Assembly: GCF_002968015.1 (NCBI RefSeq)
Contig: NZ_PUIP01000002.1
Location: forward strand, 124,001 to 188,000
Direction of reading: 5' to 3'
Source of the DNA: Massilia phosphatilytica
GTDB lineage: Bacteria > Pseudomonadota > Gammaproteobacteria > Burkholderiales > Burkholderiaceae_D
Length of the DNA: 64,000 nucleotides
Part shown: piece after piece, positions 34,599 through 42,932 of the stretch
Layout of the letters: the number at the start of each line of letters is the position of its first letter
How positions within the stretch are numbered: position 1 is the first letter of the stretch
Position numbers and translations under genes: made by a program
The notes under the pieces: model-generated
Told to the model about the DNA's origin: nothing
The model's input: only the letters and a program-made list of their open reading frames with translations
Databases searched by the model: none

Positions 34599-36389
34599 AT
34601 GAAACGACGAAGCATCCTCAAGGCGGCGGCCGCGCTGCCGCTCGCATTCGCAGGTTTGACGACCGCCGCACCGCTGCGCCGGCGCGTGCGTCCGGGCGAT
34701 GCACTGTGGCCGTCCGCCGCCGCGTGGGACGACCTGAAGCGCGGCGTGGGCGACCGCCTCGTCAAGCTCGACGCGCCGTTCGCCGGCTGCGCGGCCGGTG
34801 CGGACACCCCGGCGTGCACGGCCGCCCTGGCGCGCCTGAAAAACGGCTTCGACATGGGCGACCAGCCGAACTTCACGCACACGAGCGGCTGGCTGGATGC
34901 GTGGTCGTCGCAGCCGAGTGCGTACGCGGTCGCGGCACGCACCACGGCGGACATCGTCGCCGCCGTGAACTTCGCGCGCATCCACGACCTGCGCCTCGTC
35001 GTCAAGGGCGGCGGCCACAGTTACCAGGGCACGTCCGACGCGCCGGATTCGCTGCTGGTCTGGACCCGGCACATGAACGACGTGCGGCTGGAACCCGCCT
35101 TCGTCGCGCGCAATTGCGGCGCGGCGCCGCAACCCGCCGTCACGGTGGGCGCCGGCGCGATGTGGATCGATGCCTACGATGCGGTGACGACGCGCGCCGG
35201 CCGCTACGTGCAGGGCGGCGGCTGCACGAGCGTCGGCGTGGCGGGGCTGGTGCAAAGCGGCGGCTTCGGCAGCTTTTCCAAGCGCTACGGCACGGCGGCG
35301 GCCGGCCTGCTGGAAGCGGAAGTCGTGACGGCCGACGGCCAGGTCCGCATCGCCAACGCCTGCACGAACGCCGACCTGTTCTGGGCATTGAAAGGCGGCG
35401 GGGGCGGCAGCGTGGGCATCGTCACGCGCCTCACCTTGCGCACGCGCGAGCTGCCGGCCATGTTCGGCGCCGTCTTCTGCAAGATACGCGCGGCCGACGA
35501 TACGGCGTTCCGCGCGCTGCTCGGCAAGCTCGTCGAATTCTATGCGCGCGACCTGTTCAATCCGCACTGGGGCGAGCAGATCTCCGTTCACGGCGACAAC
35601 ACGGTCGACGTCTCGATGGTGTTCCAGGACCTCGACGAAGCCGGCGCCGCACGCACGTGGGCACCGCTGCTCGACTGGCTGCGCGCGCGTCCCGCGTACA
35701 CGTTCGAGAAGCCGTTTCAGGTGCTGGCCCTGCCCGCGCGGCACATGTGGGATGCGGCGTTCTTCCGCGAGCACGCGCCCGGCTTCATGGTTGCCGACCC
35801 GCGTCCGGGCGCACCGGCGCACCACGTGATCTGGAAGGGCGACACGGAGCAGGAAGGCTGGTTCATCCACGGCTACAAATCCGCGTGGCTGCCGGCCGGG
35901 CTGCTCGATCCGAAGCGCCAGGCCGGCCTCGCCGATGCGCTGTTCAAGGCCAGCCGGCACTGGAGCGTGGGGCTGCACTTCAACAAGGGGCTGGCCGGCG
36001 CGCCGCAAGCAGACATCGACGCGGCGCGCGACACCGCGACGAATCCCGCCGTGCTCGATGCCTTCGCGCTGGCGATCGTCGCGGGCGGCGACGGGCCGCG
36101 CTTCCCCGGCATGCCCGGCGGCGCCGTCGATGCGGTCCGCGGGCGCGCCCGCGCGCAGGCGATCGGCCGGGCGATGGATGCGCTGCTCGCGGTGGCGCCG
36201 CGCGCCGGCGCGTACGTCTCCGAAAGCGATTACTTCCAGGCCGACTGGCAGGATGCCTTCTGGGGCGCCAACTATCCGCGGCTCACGCAGGTCAAGCGCA
36301 GGTACGATCCGGACGGCCTGTTCTTCGTGCGCCACGGCGTGGGCAGCGAAGCGTGGAGCGACGACGGTTTTACGCGTCGGACGGGTTAG
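34599..36389 (+). CDS. Secreted BBE-type FAD-linked oxidoreductase
   Basis: 596 residues. A twin-arginine-like signal (MKRRSILKAAAALPLAFAG) suggests export in folded form with its cofactor. The VAO/PCMH FAD-binding domain carries KGGGHSYQG (His140) and GGGCTSVG (Cys209). These are the two residues that bind FAD covalently in berberine-bridge-enzyme-like and gluco-oligosaccharide oxidases, so bicovalent FAD is predicted. The BBE C-terminal motif is seen in NYPRLTQVKRRYDPDGLFF. Possible substrates are oligosaccharides or alkaloid-like alcohols. The 3' end overlaps the convergent zinc-ribbon gene by 20 bp. Confidence 0.88.
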   Translation: MKRRSILKAAAALPLAFAGLTTAAPLRRRVRPGDALWPSAAAWDDLKRGVGDRLVKLDAPFAGCAAGADTPACTAALARLKNGFDMGDQPNFTHTSGWLDAWSSQPSAYAVAARTTADIVAAVNFARIHDLRLVVKGGGHSYQGTSDAPDSLLVWTRHMNDVRLEPAFVARNCGAAPQPAVTVGAGAMWIDAYDAVTTRAGRYVQGGGCTSVGVAGLVQSGGFGSFSKRYGTAAAGLLEAEVVTADGQVRIANACTNADLFWALKGGGGGSVGIVTRLTLRTRELPAMFGAVFCKIRAADDTAFRALLGKLVEFYARDLFNPHWGEQISVHGDNTVDVSMVFQDLDEAGAARTWAPLLDWLRARPAYTFEKPFQVLALPARHMWDAAFFREHAPGFMVADPRPGAPAHHVIWKGDTEQEGWFIHGYKSAWLPAGLLDPKRQAGLADALFKASRHWSVGLHFNKGLAGAPQADIDAARDTATNPAVLDAFALAIVAGGDGPRFPGMPGGAVDAVRGRARAQAIGRAMDALLAVAPRAGAYVSESDYFQADWQDAFWGANYPRLTQVKRRYDPDGLFFVRHGVGSEAWSDDGFTRRTG

Positions 36390-37206
36390 CCAGCGGATGC
36401 TCGGCGCGCGCGGCGTCGATGCGCGCCTTGAGCGCGCGCGTGTTGTCGTCCTCGCCCCAGCGCTTCGTGAACGCCTGCAGGCGCGCACGCGCCCGCTCGA
36501 CGCTGCCCGAAACCAGCGCCGATTCGATCGGGCCGCGCGCCTCGGCCCACGCGCTCGCGCGCTGGCGCTTGCGCGTGCACGCGTACGACGCCTCGTTCAA
36601 TCCACGCTGCAGGCGCTCCAGCTGCTGCGGCGTGGCGCGGCTGCTGCGCAGCGCGATCAATTCGTCCTGTGCCTGCTTGCCCTGGCAAGCCTGGGCAAGC
36701 ACGATGGCGCCGTCGATGCGCTTGTCGATCTTCTTTGCCGACGGCCTGGCCCACAGCCATACGCCCCACAACACGGCCAAGGCGACGATCCACCAGCGCA
36801 GGCGGATCGGCTGGCGGCCCGCCGGTTTTGGCGCCGGCGGCGGCGTCGGGTGCGGTGACCACGGGATGCCGGGGCCCCGCTCCTGCGGCGGCGCGGTGTT
36901 GGCCTCGACCGGGCGGCCGCCGTGGCCGAACACCGTCGCGGACGGTGCCGGCCTGGCCGGTTGCGGCGGAGAGGGTGCCTCCTCCCGCACGGTATCCGGC
37001 GCATCCGACCAGCCCGACAATCCGGCCACGGCCTCGGCCCCGGCCGCCGCAGCGACGGCGGCATCGCGGCGTGCGCGTTCATCGTCCGGTGGCGGCTGTG
37101 CGCCCGCCTGCTGGGCCGTCCCGCAATACGGACAGTAATTCACGCGGCGCGGCATGCCCCGCGCGCAGGCGGTGTTGATGCAGCGGTAGATTGCTTCGTC
37201 CTGCAC
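36370..37206 (-). CDS. Zinc-ribbon membrane protein of the tubulin-like operon
   Basis: 278 residues. The N-terminus has a four-Cys zinc ribbon (C9-x4-C14, C25-x2-C28: YRCINTAC and NYCPYCG). A Pro/Ala-rich linker (40-135) leads to one membrane helix (RWWIVALAVLWGVWLWA, about 137-153) and a helical, basic C-terminal domain. It starts at GTG (37206) after AAGGA, 9 bp past the tubulin-like stop, and is the last gene of the five-gene operon. Function unknown; it may be a membrane adaptor. Its stop lies inside the convergent oxidoreductase gene. Confidence 0.75.
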   Translation of the reverse strand: MQDEAIYRCINTACARGMPRRVNYCPYCGTAQQAGAQPPPDDERARRDAAVAAAAGAEAVAGLSGWSDAPDTVREEAPSPPQPARPAPSATVFGHGGRPVEANTAPPQERGPGIPWSPHPTPPPAPKPAGRQPIRLRWWIVALAVLWGVWLWARPSAKKIDKRIDGAIVLAQACQGKQAQDELIALRSSRATPQQLERLQRGLNEASYACTRKRQRASAWAEARGPIESALVSGSVERARARLQAFTKRWGEDDNTRALKARIDAARAEHPLANPSDA

Positions 37207-37215
37207 GGTGTGTCC

Positions 37216-40200
37216 TTATTCCGGGTCCGGGATGCCGTCGTCGTCCGGATCGGGAATCGCGGCGCCGGCGGCCGCCATCAGTTCCGGGATGTCGCCGACG
37301 GTTTTCCACTTGTCCGCGCGCGGGTTCCACTGCATGTTCCAGATGCGCGTACCCGGATCGATCTCGCCGCGCGTCAGCTGCTGCACGACTTCGTCCAGCG
37401 CGAACGGTCCGTGCTGCGTACCGCCGACGAACAGCTTGTAGCGCGCGGGGATGGGCGTGGCGCCGACGACGTACGCGGCCGGCCCGAGGCTCGGTGCCGG
37501 CACGCCTTCCGGCGCGCCCGGGGTCGGGGCGACGACGGTCGGTGCGGCCGGCGCATACTGCACGGACGGCATGGCGGGTGCGGCGGCCCGGCGTTCCAGC
37601 GCTTGTGCGGCACGCGCGTCGGCGGCGAGGAAGTCGGGCCGGATCACGCGCTTGTCGGCGGGCCGCTCCACTTCCCACGCATACGCATCGGACGCGGAAT
37701 CGGGCACGGTCTCCGTCCACGTGTCCAGCTGCGCGAGCGCCGCCTCCACCTGCGCCGGCGACAGCTGCGGATCGATGCCGACGGCACGCCGCATCCACTG
37801 GTCGTACAGCCGCCGCGCCGTGATGTAGGGGAGTGAAGGCGACGGCAGTTGCGCGCCCGTCTCGTCCACTTCCAGCTTGGGCTCGTACACGCGCAGCTGA
37901 TAGTGGCGCATCAGCGCGGCCAGCAGCGCCAGCTGGTGCGGGCCCATCGCGGCCAGGCGCTGGCGTGTCGCCGCGATCACCTGTTCGCGGTAGTACGGCG
38001 GCAGCCCGTTCGAGCGGATCGCGTACTCGTTGCCGATCTGAAGCCACTCGCCGGACCCCTGCTCGACCTCGAACAGGTATTGCCCGCGCGGCTGGAACGC
38101 GGCCTCGCGGTCGCCCGCATCCTGCTTGCGGCGCAGGACGCCCAGCGCGATCGCGGCCAGGAAGAATTCGTAGTCGTCGGCCAGGCGATTCAGTTCATCC
38201 ATCGACGGCGAGATCGGATGGCGGAAGCGCGTCGAATCGAAGTGCAGGTGCGTGGGGATCTTCGGGTTCTCGATCTGGTAGCTGGCGCGCCACGTCGGCA
38301 GGCCGCGCAGCACCGTCATCGGGTAGCCGGACAGCTCGATGTAGCACACGGCCCGTCCCGGCACGCCCGTGTTCACGACCGAGACGAGGTCGCCGTGGAA
38401 GAACCCGGTGGGCACGGCGGCGCGGATCTCTCCTTCCAGCTTGCGCCATGCGGCCGGGTCGCCCACGCCGATGAAGCACTTGAACTGGTCGGCGCTGGGC
38501 GTGAACTCGGCCGAGAAGCGCGCGTTAATCCACGGCATGGCGCTCTTGATCCATTCGGAGAAGATGCGGTGTCTCTCCTGCGGCGACATCGCGCCAAGGC
38601 GCTCCACGAGCGGATCAGGCAACTCGGCCACGGCCTGCTCGCCCGACAGCTGCAGCTGCGCGCGCCGGAACAGTTTCAACAGCAGGTCGGAACGCAGTCT
38701 CTCGTCGCCCAGTTGCGGGAACAGGCGCGCGGAACCGCCGAATTCCAGCAGCACCTCTTCGCTCCATGCGCTCACGTCACCGGTCAGCCGGACAGGTTCC
38801 GGCAGCACGTCGCTCGCGAGCTTGATGTACGTGGCGTGCTCCTGGCGCGCGTCGGCACGGAGCTGGCCGATGCGCTGGTCGACGGCAGCCAGCATCGCCC
38901 CCACGTTGCGCCGCCCTTCCTGAAATTCGCCGGCCACGCCGCTCCAGCGCACCTGGCCGTGTTCATCGGGCGCCTGCGGCTCACCCAGCCAACTCGATAA
39001 ACTTTGCATCACCTCGATGGATTGTCCCGCCGCGACGGCGAGCAGGTGGAAGCGCAGGTAGTCGGCGATGTCGCGCTTCAGGTGGTTCATGATCTCGCGC
39101 GCCTGCGCATCCTTGCCGAACAACTTGCCCGCGGCCTGCGTCAGGTTGTTCAGCGATTCCTCAACCTGGCGCGTGCGCAGCGCATCGCGCACGTCGCGGT
39201 AACGCTTCCCGTTGCGCTGGACGTTCACCAGGTCGCGCTGCGCGAGCCGCGCCTTCACCTGCTCCAGCAGCGACAGCACGAATTCCAGGCCACCCTGCTT
39301 GCGGTCGTCCAGCAGCATGTACAGCCGGCCGCGCACGTTCAGGCGCAGTTGCGCGAGCAGTTCGCCCGTATGTCGCTTGATGCGGTCCTCGCTCGTCTCG
39401 GCCGTGGCGCCGGCTTCGCGGATCGCGTCGCGTTCCAGATTCGGCAACAGCTCGACGACCTTTTCGCGCCACAGTTTCAGGTCGTACGACGCCATGATGC
39501 GGTCCATCTCCAGCTGCACCTTGCTCTCGACACGTTCCAGCAGCGAGCGCTGGTCCTTGTCCAGCAGGAGCATGTCCGTCAGCGCGTATTCCGGGAACGG
39601 CGTGACGTCGACGGTACCCTTTTTGAAATCGGGGAATTCCGTGAACGGATGCTCGGCCATGCCCATCTGCTCGCGCATGAATGCATCCCGTTCCTGGTCG
39701 GCGGCGCGCCGCGCGGCCGTCCCGTCGGCCGCGACGAGGCCGAAGAACGCCTTCACCATCAGCGCCGCGAGTTCATAGGCGCGGATGTCTTCGCGCAGGC
39801 TTTGCTGCGTGTCGAGCACGGCCTGGCCGAACGCGGAATAGACCTTCGAATACGACAGGCGCATGTCGCCGAAGCGCTGCTCCGGCACGCGCGGGTTGTA
39901 CGGCCCGAGCTTGTGCTGCTGCTGGTTGACGGCGACGGAGCGCTTGCGGTTGGCGAAATCGGCCGACGCGAAATCCTCGAACAGCGTATCTGCCACCATC
40001 TGGTACACGTCCTTCACGTCCTGCGTCGCCTTGTTCGCGAGGTTCGCCGTGTCGACGAAGTACACGTCGTCGAACGGCGTGCCGCGGCCGACGATGCTGT
40101 CCGGCTCCATCCACTGCACGCGCGCATTCATGTCGCGCATGCTCGTCTCCAGCTCCATCAACGTGGCGTACGCATTCGCCTCCGTGCGCTCCTTGTTCGC

Positions 40201-40941
40201 TTTCGCGTAACCGGACGGCAGGAACATCACGAGGTCGACCTGGCTGTCCGACACTTCCTGGCGCGCGACGGCCTTCGCGATCCAGCCCAGGTCGATGGCG
40301 CTGCCCGCGCCCGTGCCGCCCGCGTTGGACGCGATGACGACGATGCGGAATTTCGACGTGTCGACCTGCAGGCCGAGGCGCTGGTAATTCTCCTTGCGCT
40401 CGATGCCGGCGTTACTGCTCAGGAAGTTCAACGCGCCCTTGATGCGGCCACGCAGCTTCGGGTATTTGTCGAACAGGTACAGGCGCGCCAGCGCACGGAT
40501 CTGGCCCGCACCCTTGGACGGGTCGATGCCCAGCGAGCGCAGTTTCTTCGGGCGCAGCGGCATCCAGTTTTCGATGAGCGGGAAGCGCGCGAGGCTGTCG
40601 TCGGACTCGTGGTACTGCGGCAGGTCGAGCGGTTCGACGAGGCGCTCTTCATCGGACAACTTCACCAGCTCGAACCACGGGTCGGTGCGCTGCGATTTAC
40701 CTTCGTCGATGACGGCGTTCGCATCGAGGTCGAAGTGGAGGAAGCGCGCGACGGGGAAGTCGGCGATGGAGTCGACGCGGGTCGGATGCCGGCGGTTCCA
40801 CACGGCCGCGAGGATGCGGCGGCGGATGCGCATCATGACTTCCATGCCGGTGCCGCCGGCGCCGATGAACAGCGTCGGGCGCAGGTCGACCTTCAGTTCG
40901 GCCTTGTTGCCGAGGGATGCGGGATCGGGAAAATCTGCCAT
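37216..40941 (-). CDS. Tubulin/FtsZ-like GTPase-fold protein with C-terminal GYF_2 domain
   Basis: 1241 residues, far larger than FtsZ. The N-terminal part has LFIGAGGTG (24-32) and SNAGGTGAGSAIDLG (205-219), which carries the GGTGxG tubulin signature; with its length this matches the tubulin_2-type families. The middle (about 450-1000) is mainly helical with coiled-coil character. A GYF_2 domain occupies about 1168-1222 (YKLFVGGTQHGPFALDEVVQ, later WNPRADKWKTVGDIPEL), a likely peptide or membrane-adaptor module. The tail DPDDDGIPDPE is acidic. No signal peptide, so cytoplasmic. It lies 18 bp after the three-helix membrane gene with AGAGAA before ATG. Polymerisation and GTP binding are inferred. 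Confidence 0.82.
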   Translation of the reverse strand: MADFPDPASLGNKAELKVDLRPTLFIGAGGTGMEVMMRIRRRILAAVWNRRHPTRVDSIADFPVARFLHFDLDANAVIDEGKSQRTDPWFELVKLSDEERLVEPLDLPQYHESDDSLARFPLIENWMPLRPKKLRSLGIDPSKGAGQIRALARLYLFDKYPKLRGRIKGALNFLSSNAGIERKENYQRLGLQVDTSKFRIVVIASNAGGTGAGSAIDLGWIAKAVARQEVSDSQVDLVMFLPSGYAKANKERTEANAYATLMELETSMRDMNARVQWMEPDSIVGRGTPFDDVYFVDTANLANKATQDVKDVYQMVADTLFEDFASADFANRKRSVAVNQQQHKLGPYNPRVPEQRFGDMRLSYSKVYSAFGQAVLDTQQSLREDIRAYELAALMVKAFFGLVAADGTAARRAADQERDAFMREQMGMAEHPFTEFPDFKKGTVDVTPFPEYALTDMLLLDKDQRSLLERVESKVQLEMDRIMASYDLKLWREKVVELLPNLERDAIREAGATAETSEDRIKRHTGELLAQLRLNVRGRLYMLLDDRKQGGLEFVLSLLEQVKARLAQRDLVNVQRNGKRYRDVRDALRTRQVEESLNNLTQAAGKLFGKDAQAREIMNHLKRDIADYLRFHLLAVAAGQSIEVMQSLSSWLGEPQAPDEHGQVRWSGVAGEFQEGRRNVGAMLAAVDQRIGQLRADARQEHATYIKLASDVLPEPVRLTGDVSAWSEEVLLEFGGSARLFPQLGDERLRSDLLLKLFRRAQLQLSGEQAVAELPDPLVERLGAMSPQERHRIFSEWIKSAMPWINARFSAEFTPSADQFKCFIGVGDPAAWRKLEGEIRAAVPTGFFHGDLVSVVNTGVPGRAVCYIELSGYPMTVLRGLPTWRASYQIENPKIPTHLHFDSTRFRHPISPSMDELNRLADDYEFFLAAIALGVLRRKQDAGDREAAFQPRGQYLFEVEQGSGEWLQIGNEYAIRSNGLPPYYREQVIAATRQRLAAMGPHQLALLAALMRHYQLRVYEPKLEVDETGAQLPSPSLPYITARRLYDQWMRRAVGIDPQLSPAQVEAALAQLDTWTETVPDSASDAYAWEVERPADKRVIRPDFLAADARAAQALERRAAAPAMPSVQYAPAAPTVVAPTPGAPEGVPAPSLGPAAYVVGATPIPARYKLFVGGTQHGPFALDEVVQQLTRGEIDPGTRIWNMQWNPRADKWKTVGDIPELMAAAGAAIPDPDDDGIPDPE

Positions 40942-40959
40942 GGTGTTCTCTGTAAAAGG

Positions 40960-41454
40960 TCAGCGTCGGCCGACGAAGAAGGCCGCGACCAGCGTGACGA
41001 CGCCGACGACGACCAGCGGTCCGGTGATGGCGGGCGTCAGGTATTTGCTCGCGTTGATGACGGCCAGCACGACGGCGGCCGACAGGAAGCCCATGCCGAC
41101 GAACAGCAGCCAGCCCGCGCTGCCTGCGGACGACGGCGCCACGCGCTTGACGACGAGATGGTGCACATACGCGTTCCGCACGAAGAAGTAAATCACCAGC
41201 AGCACGACGAACGCGACGGCGCCGATCGCCATGTCGCGCCCGGCCGTGTCGCGCAGCGGTGCCGCGCTCGTGTTGGTGGCGCCGCCGGGCGCGATCTCGA
41301 CGGGCTGCGTGGCCGTGTCGGGCGTCGTCTTCGGCAGGCCGTCCTGCGGCGTGGTCGCCGCCTGGCCGGGTAGTTTGAAACCCGGATCGGTGCCGGCGGT
41401 GTCGGGGGCGGGCTTGGTCTGGTCGTTCTGCATGGTGGTTTCCCGTGGGTTCAT
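40960..41454 (-). CDS. Three-helix membrane protein of the tubulin-like operon
   Basis: 164 residues. A disordered Thr/Pro-rich cytoplasmic N-terminus (to about 72) is followed by three predicted membrane helices: AIGAVAFVVLLVIYFFV, WLLFVGMGFLSAAVVLAVI and GPLVVVGVVTLVAAFFVG. The ATG at 41454 overlaps the VWA-like stop (ATGA); a second ATG seven codons on (MQNDQ) is preceded by GGGAAA and could be the true start. Not recognised as a named family. Its place between the VWA-like and tubulin-like genes suggests a membrane anchor. Confidence 0.7.
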   Translation of the reverse strand: MNPRETTMQNDQTKPAPDTAGTDPGFKLPGQAATTPQDGLPKTTPDTATQPVEIAPGGATNTSAAPLRDTAGRDMAIGAVAFVVLLVIYFFVRNAYVHHLVVKRVAPSSAGSAGWLLFVGMGFLSAAVVLAVINASKYLTPAITGPLVVVGVVTLVAAFFVGRR

Positions 41455-42932
41455 CGGCCGAGCCGCACCTGCGCGCCTTCGCGCAGGTCCAGCAACTGGT
41501 GGCCGAACAAGGTCGTCTTCAGGCGGGCGACTTCATTGCCCGCCTTGTCGTAGATCGGTTGCGTGGCGCCCGCCCGCGTGTGCACGGTGCGCAGTTCGTC
41601 TTCCACGACGAGCTGCACCTTGCGCGGCCGGCCGTACGCATACGCGGCGCCCGCGCCGGCCGCCAGCAGCGCAAGGCCTCCGGCGAGCAACGCGACGAGC
41701 GGCCCCGAGCCATAGTGCACGTGCACCTCGACGGGCAGCACGGCCGTCGAGGCCTGGATGTCGGCGGGCGGCATGAAGATGTCCGGCAGCGGATCGCCCG
41801 GGAACAGCGCCGCCATGCGCTCGCGGAACGCCTGCGACAGCTCCAGCCGCTGGCCCTGCAGGTGCAGCTCGATGCGGCCCGGCAGCACGTACGCGGACCC
41901 GGCCGATTTCAATGCCGCCATCGACCATATGCCGGGCAGCTGCGCCACCGGCAGCTGCACGGTCGATGCGAGCGGTTCCGCCTGGCCCGGCGCGAGACGC
42001 GTGACGGTGTTCGTCTTCAATGCAATCGGACGGTTCTCGCCGCCCAGCATCGAGCGCGCGGAGATCGTCGCGCCCGCGATCGTGTACGGATACATCGTGT
42101 TCTGCAGTTGCCACAGGATCGTCGCGGCCGGCGTGCGCGCATCCGGCGCGACGTCCGCGCGCAGGCGGCCCGCCGCATCCATCGAGAACTCCACGCCGGG
42201 CGCGTTCTCGACCTTGCGCGGCACGAGGCGTACCGTGTCGCGGTCGAGCGGTTTCAGGCGCGCGGGCGGTTCCGTGATCACGCGCTGCACGCGTCCCGCC
42301 GCGAGCAGCGCGTCGAGGGCGCGGGCGCCATCCTGGCCGACGGCGAACACGTACACCATCAGGCCGTTCGCATGGTAATGCTGGCCCTGCACCGGCATCC
42401 GCAGCGGGAACGCGAGCGCCTTCGTGATGGCGGCGCCCTTGTGGATCAGCGCATAGAATTCGCGATTGCGCTCGCTTGTTGCCTGGTCGTTGTTCGGGCT
42501 GTTGCGGTTGTTCGTCACGAGCCAGACGAGGCCTGCCTTCCCGCCGAGCACCTTGGTGACCGTCGTCTCCACGGCCTCGCCCAGGTCCGTGTCGGCCAGT
42601 GCCGTGCCGCCGGGTTTGCGGGCCGTCTCCAGCCCGGCCAGCGCGGCCTGCACGTGTGCGGGCGTGTCCTTCGTCACCTGCTCGGACAGCAGCGCGCGCG
42701 GCGACGGTGCGCCGGGGCGCGACTGGTTGAACGCGGCCAGCACGAGCGCGTCGCCCGGCTGCGCGACACTGCCGGCCAGCGCCGCCACCAGCGGCTTGAA
42801 CTGCGATTGCGGGTCGGTGTAGAACGGCTCCATCCAGCCCGAATTCTGCACGAGCACTACCTGCGGGACGGCCCAGGCGGGGGCGATGCCGCACAGCGCG
42901 AGGAGCAGGACGATGAGGCGGGCGGCCCTCAC
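41451..42932 (-). CDS. Periplasmic VWA-like membrane protein of the tubulin-like operon
   Basis: 493 residues from a GTG at 42932 that overlaps the preceding stop (GTGA). Signal peptide RAARLIVLLLALCGIAPAWA. The next 200 residues (QVVLVQNSGWMEPFY, QPGDALVLAAFNQSRP, GKAGLVWLVTNNRNSPNND) alternate strands and helices like a von Willebrand A fold, but with a degenerate metal site (NSG in place of DxSxS). A C-terminal membrane helix (LVALLAGGLALLAAGAGAAYAY, about 413-434) is followed by a small cytoplasmic beta domain. VWA proteins accompany FtsZ-like proteins in other proposed remodelling systems. Fold assignment is tentative. Confidence 0.65.
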   Translation of the reverse strand: MRAARLIVLLLALCGIAPAWAVPQVVLVQNSGWMEPFYTDPQSQFKPLVAALAGSVAQPGDALVLAAFNQSRPGAPSPRALLSEQVTKDTPAHVQAALAGLETARKPGGTALADTDLGEAVETTVTKVLGGKAGLVWLVTNNRNSPNNDQATSERNREFYALIHKGAAITKALAFPLRMPVQGQHYHANGLMVYVFAVGQDGARALDALLAAGRVQRVITEPPARLKPLDRDTVRLVPRKVENAPGVEFSMDAAGRLRADVAPDARTPAATILWQLQNTMYPYTIAGATISARSMLGGENRPIALKTNTVTRLAPGQAEPLASTVQLPVAQLPGIWSMAALKSAGSAYVLPGRIELHLQGQRLELSQAFRERMAALFPGDPLPDIFMPPADIQASTAVLPVEVHVHYGSGPLVALLAGGLALLAAGAGAAYAYGRPRKVQLVVEDELRTVHTRAGATQPIYDKAGNEVARLKTTLFGHQLLDLREGAQVRLGR

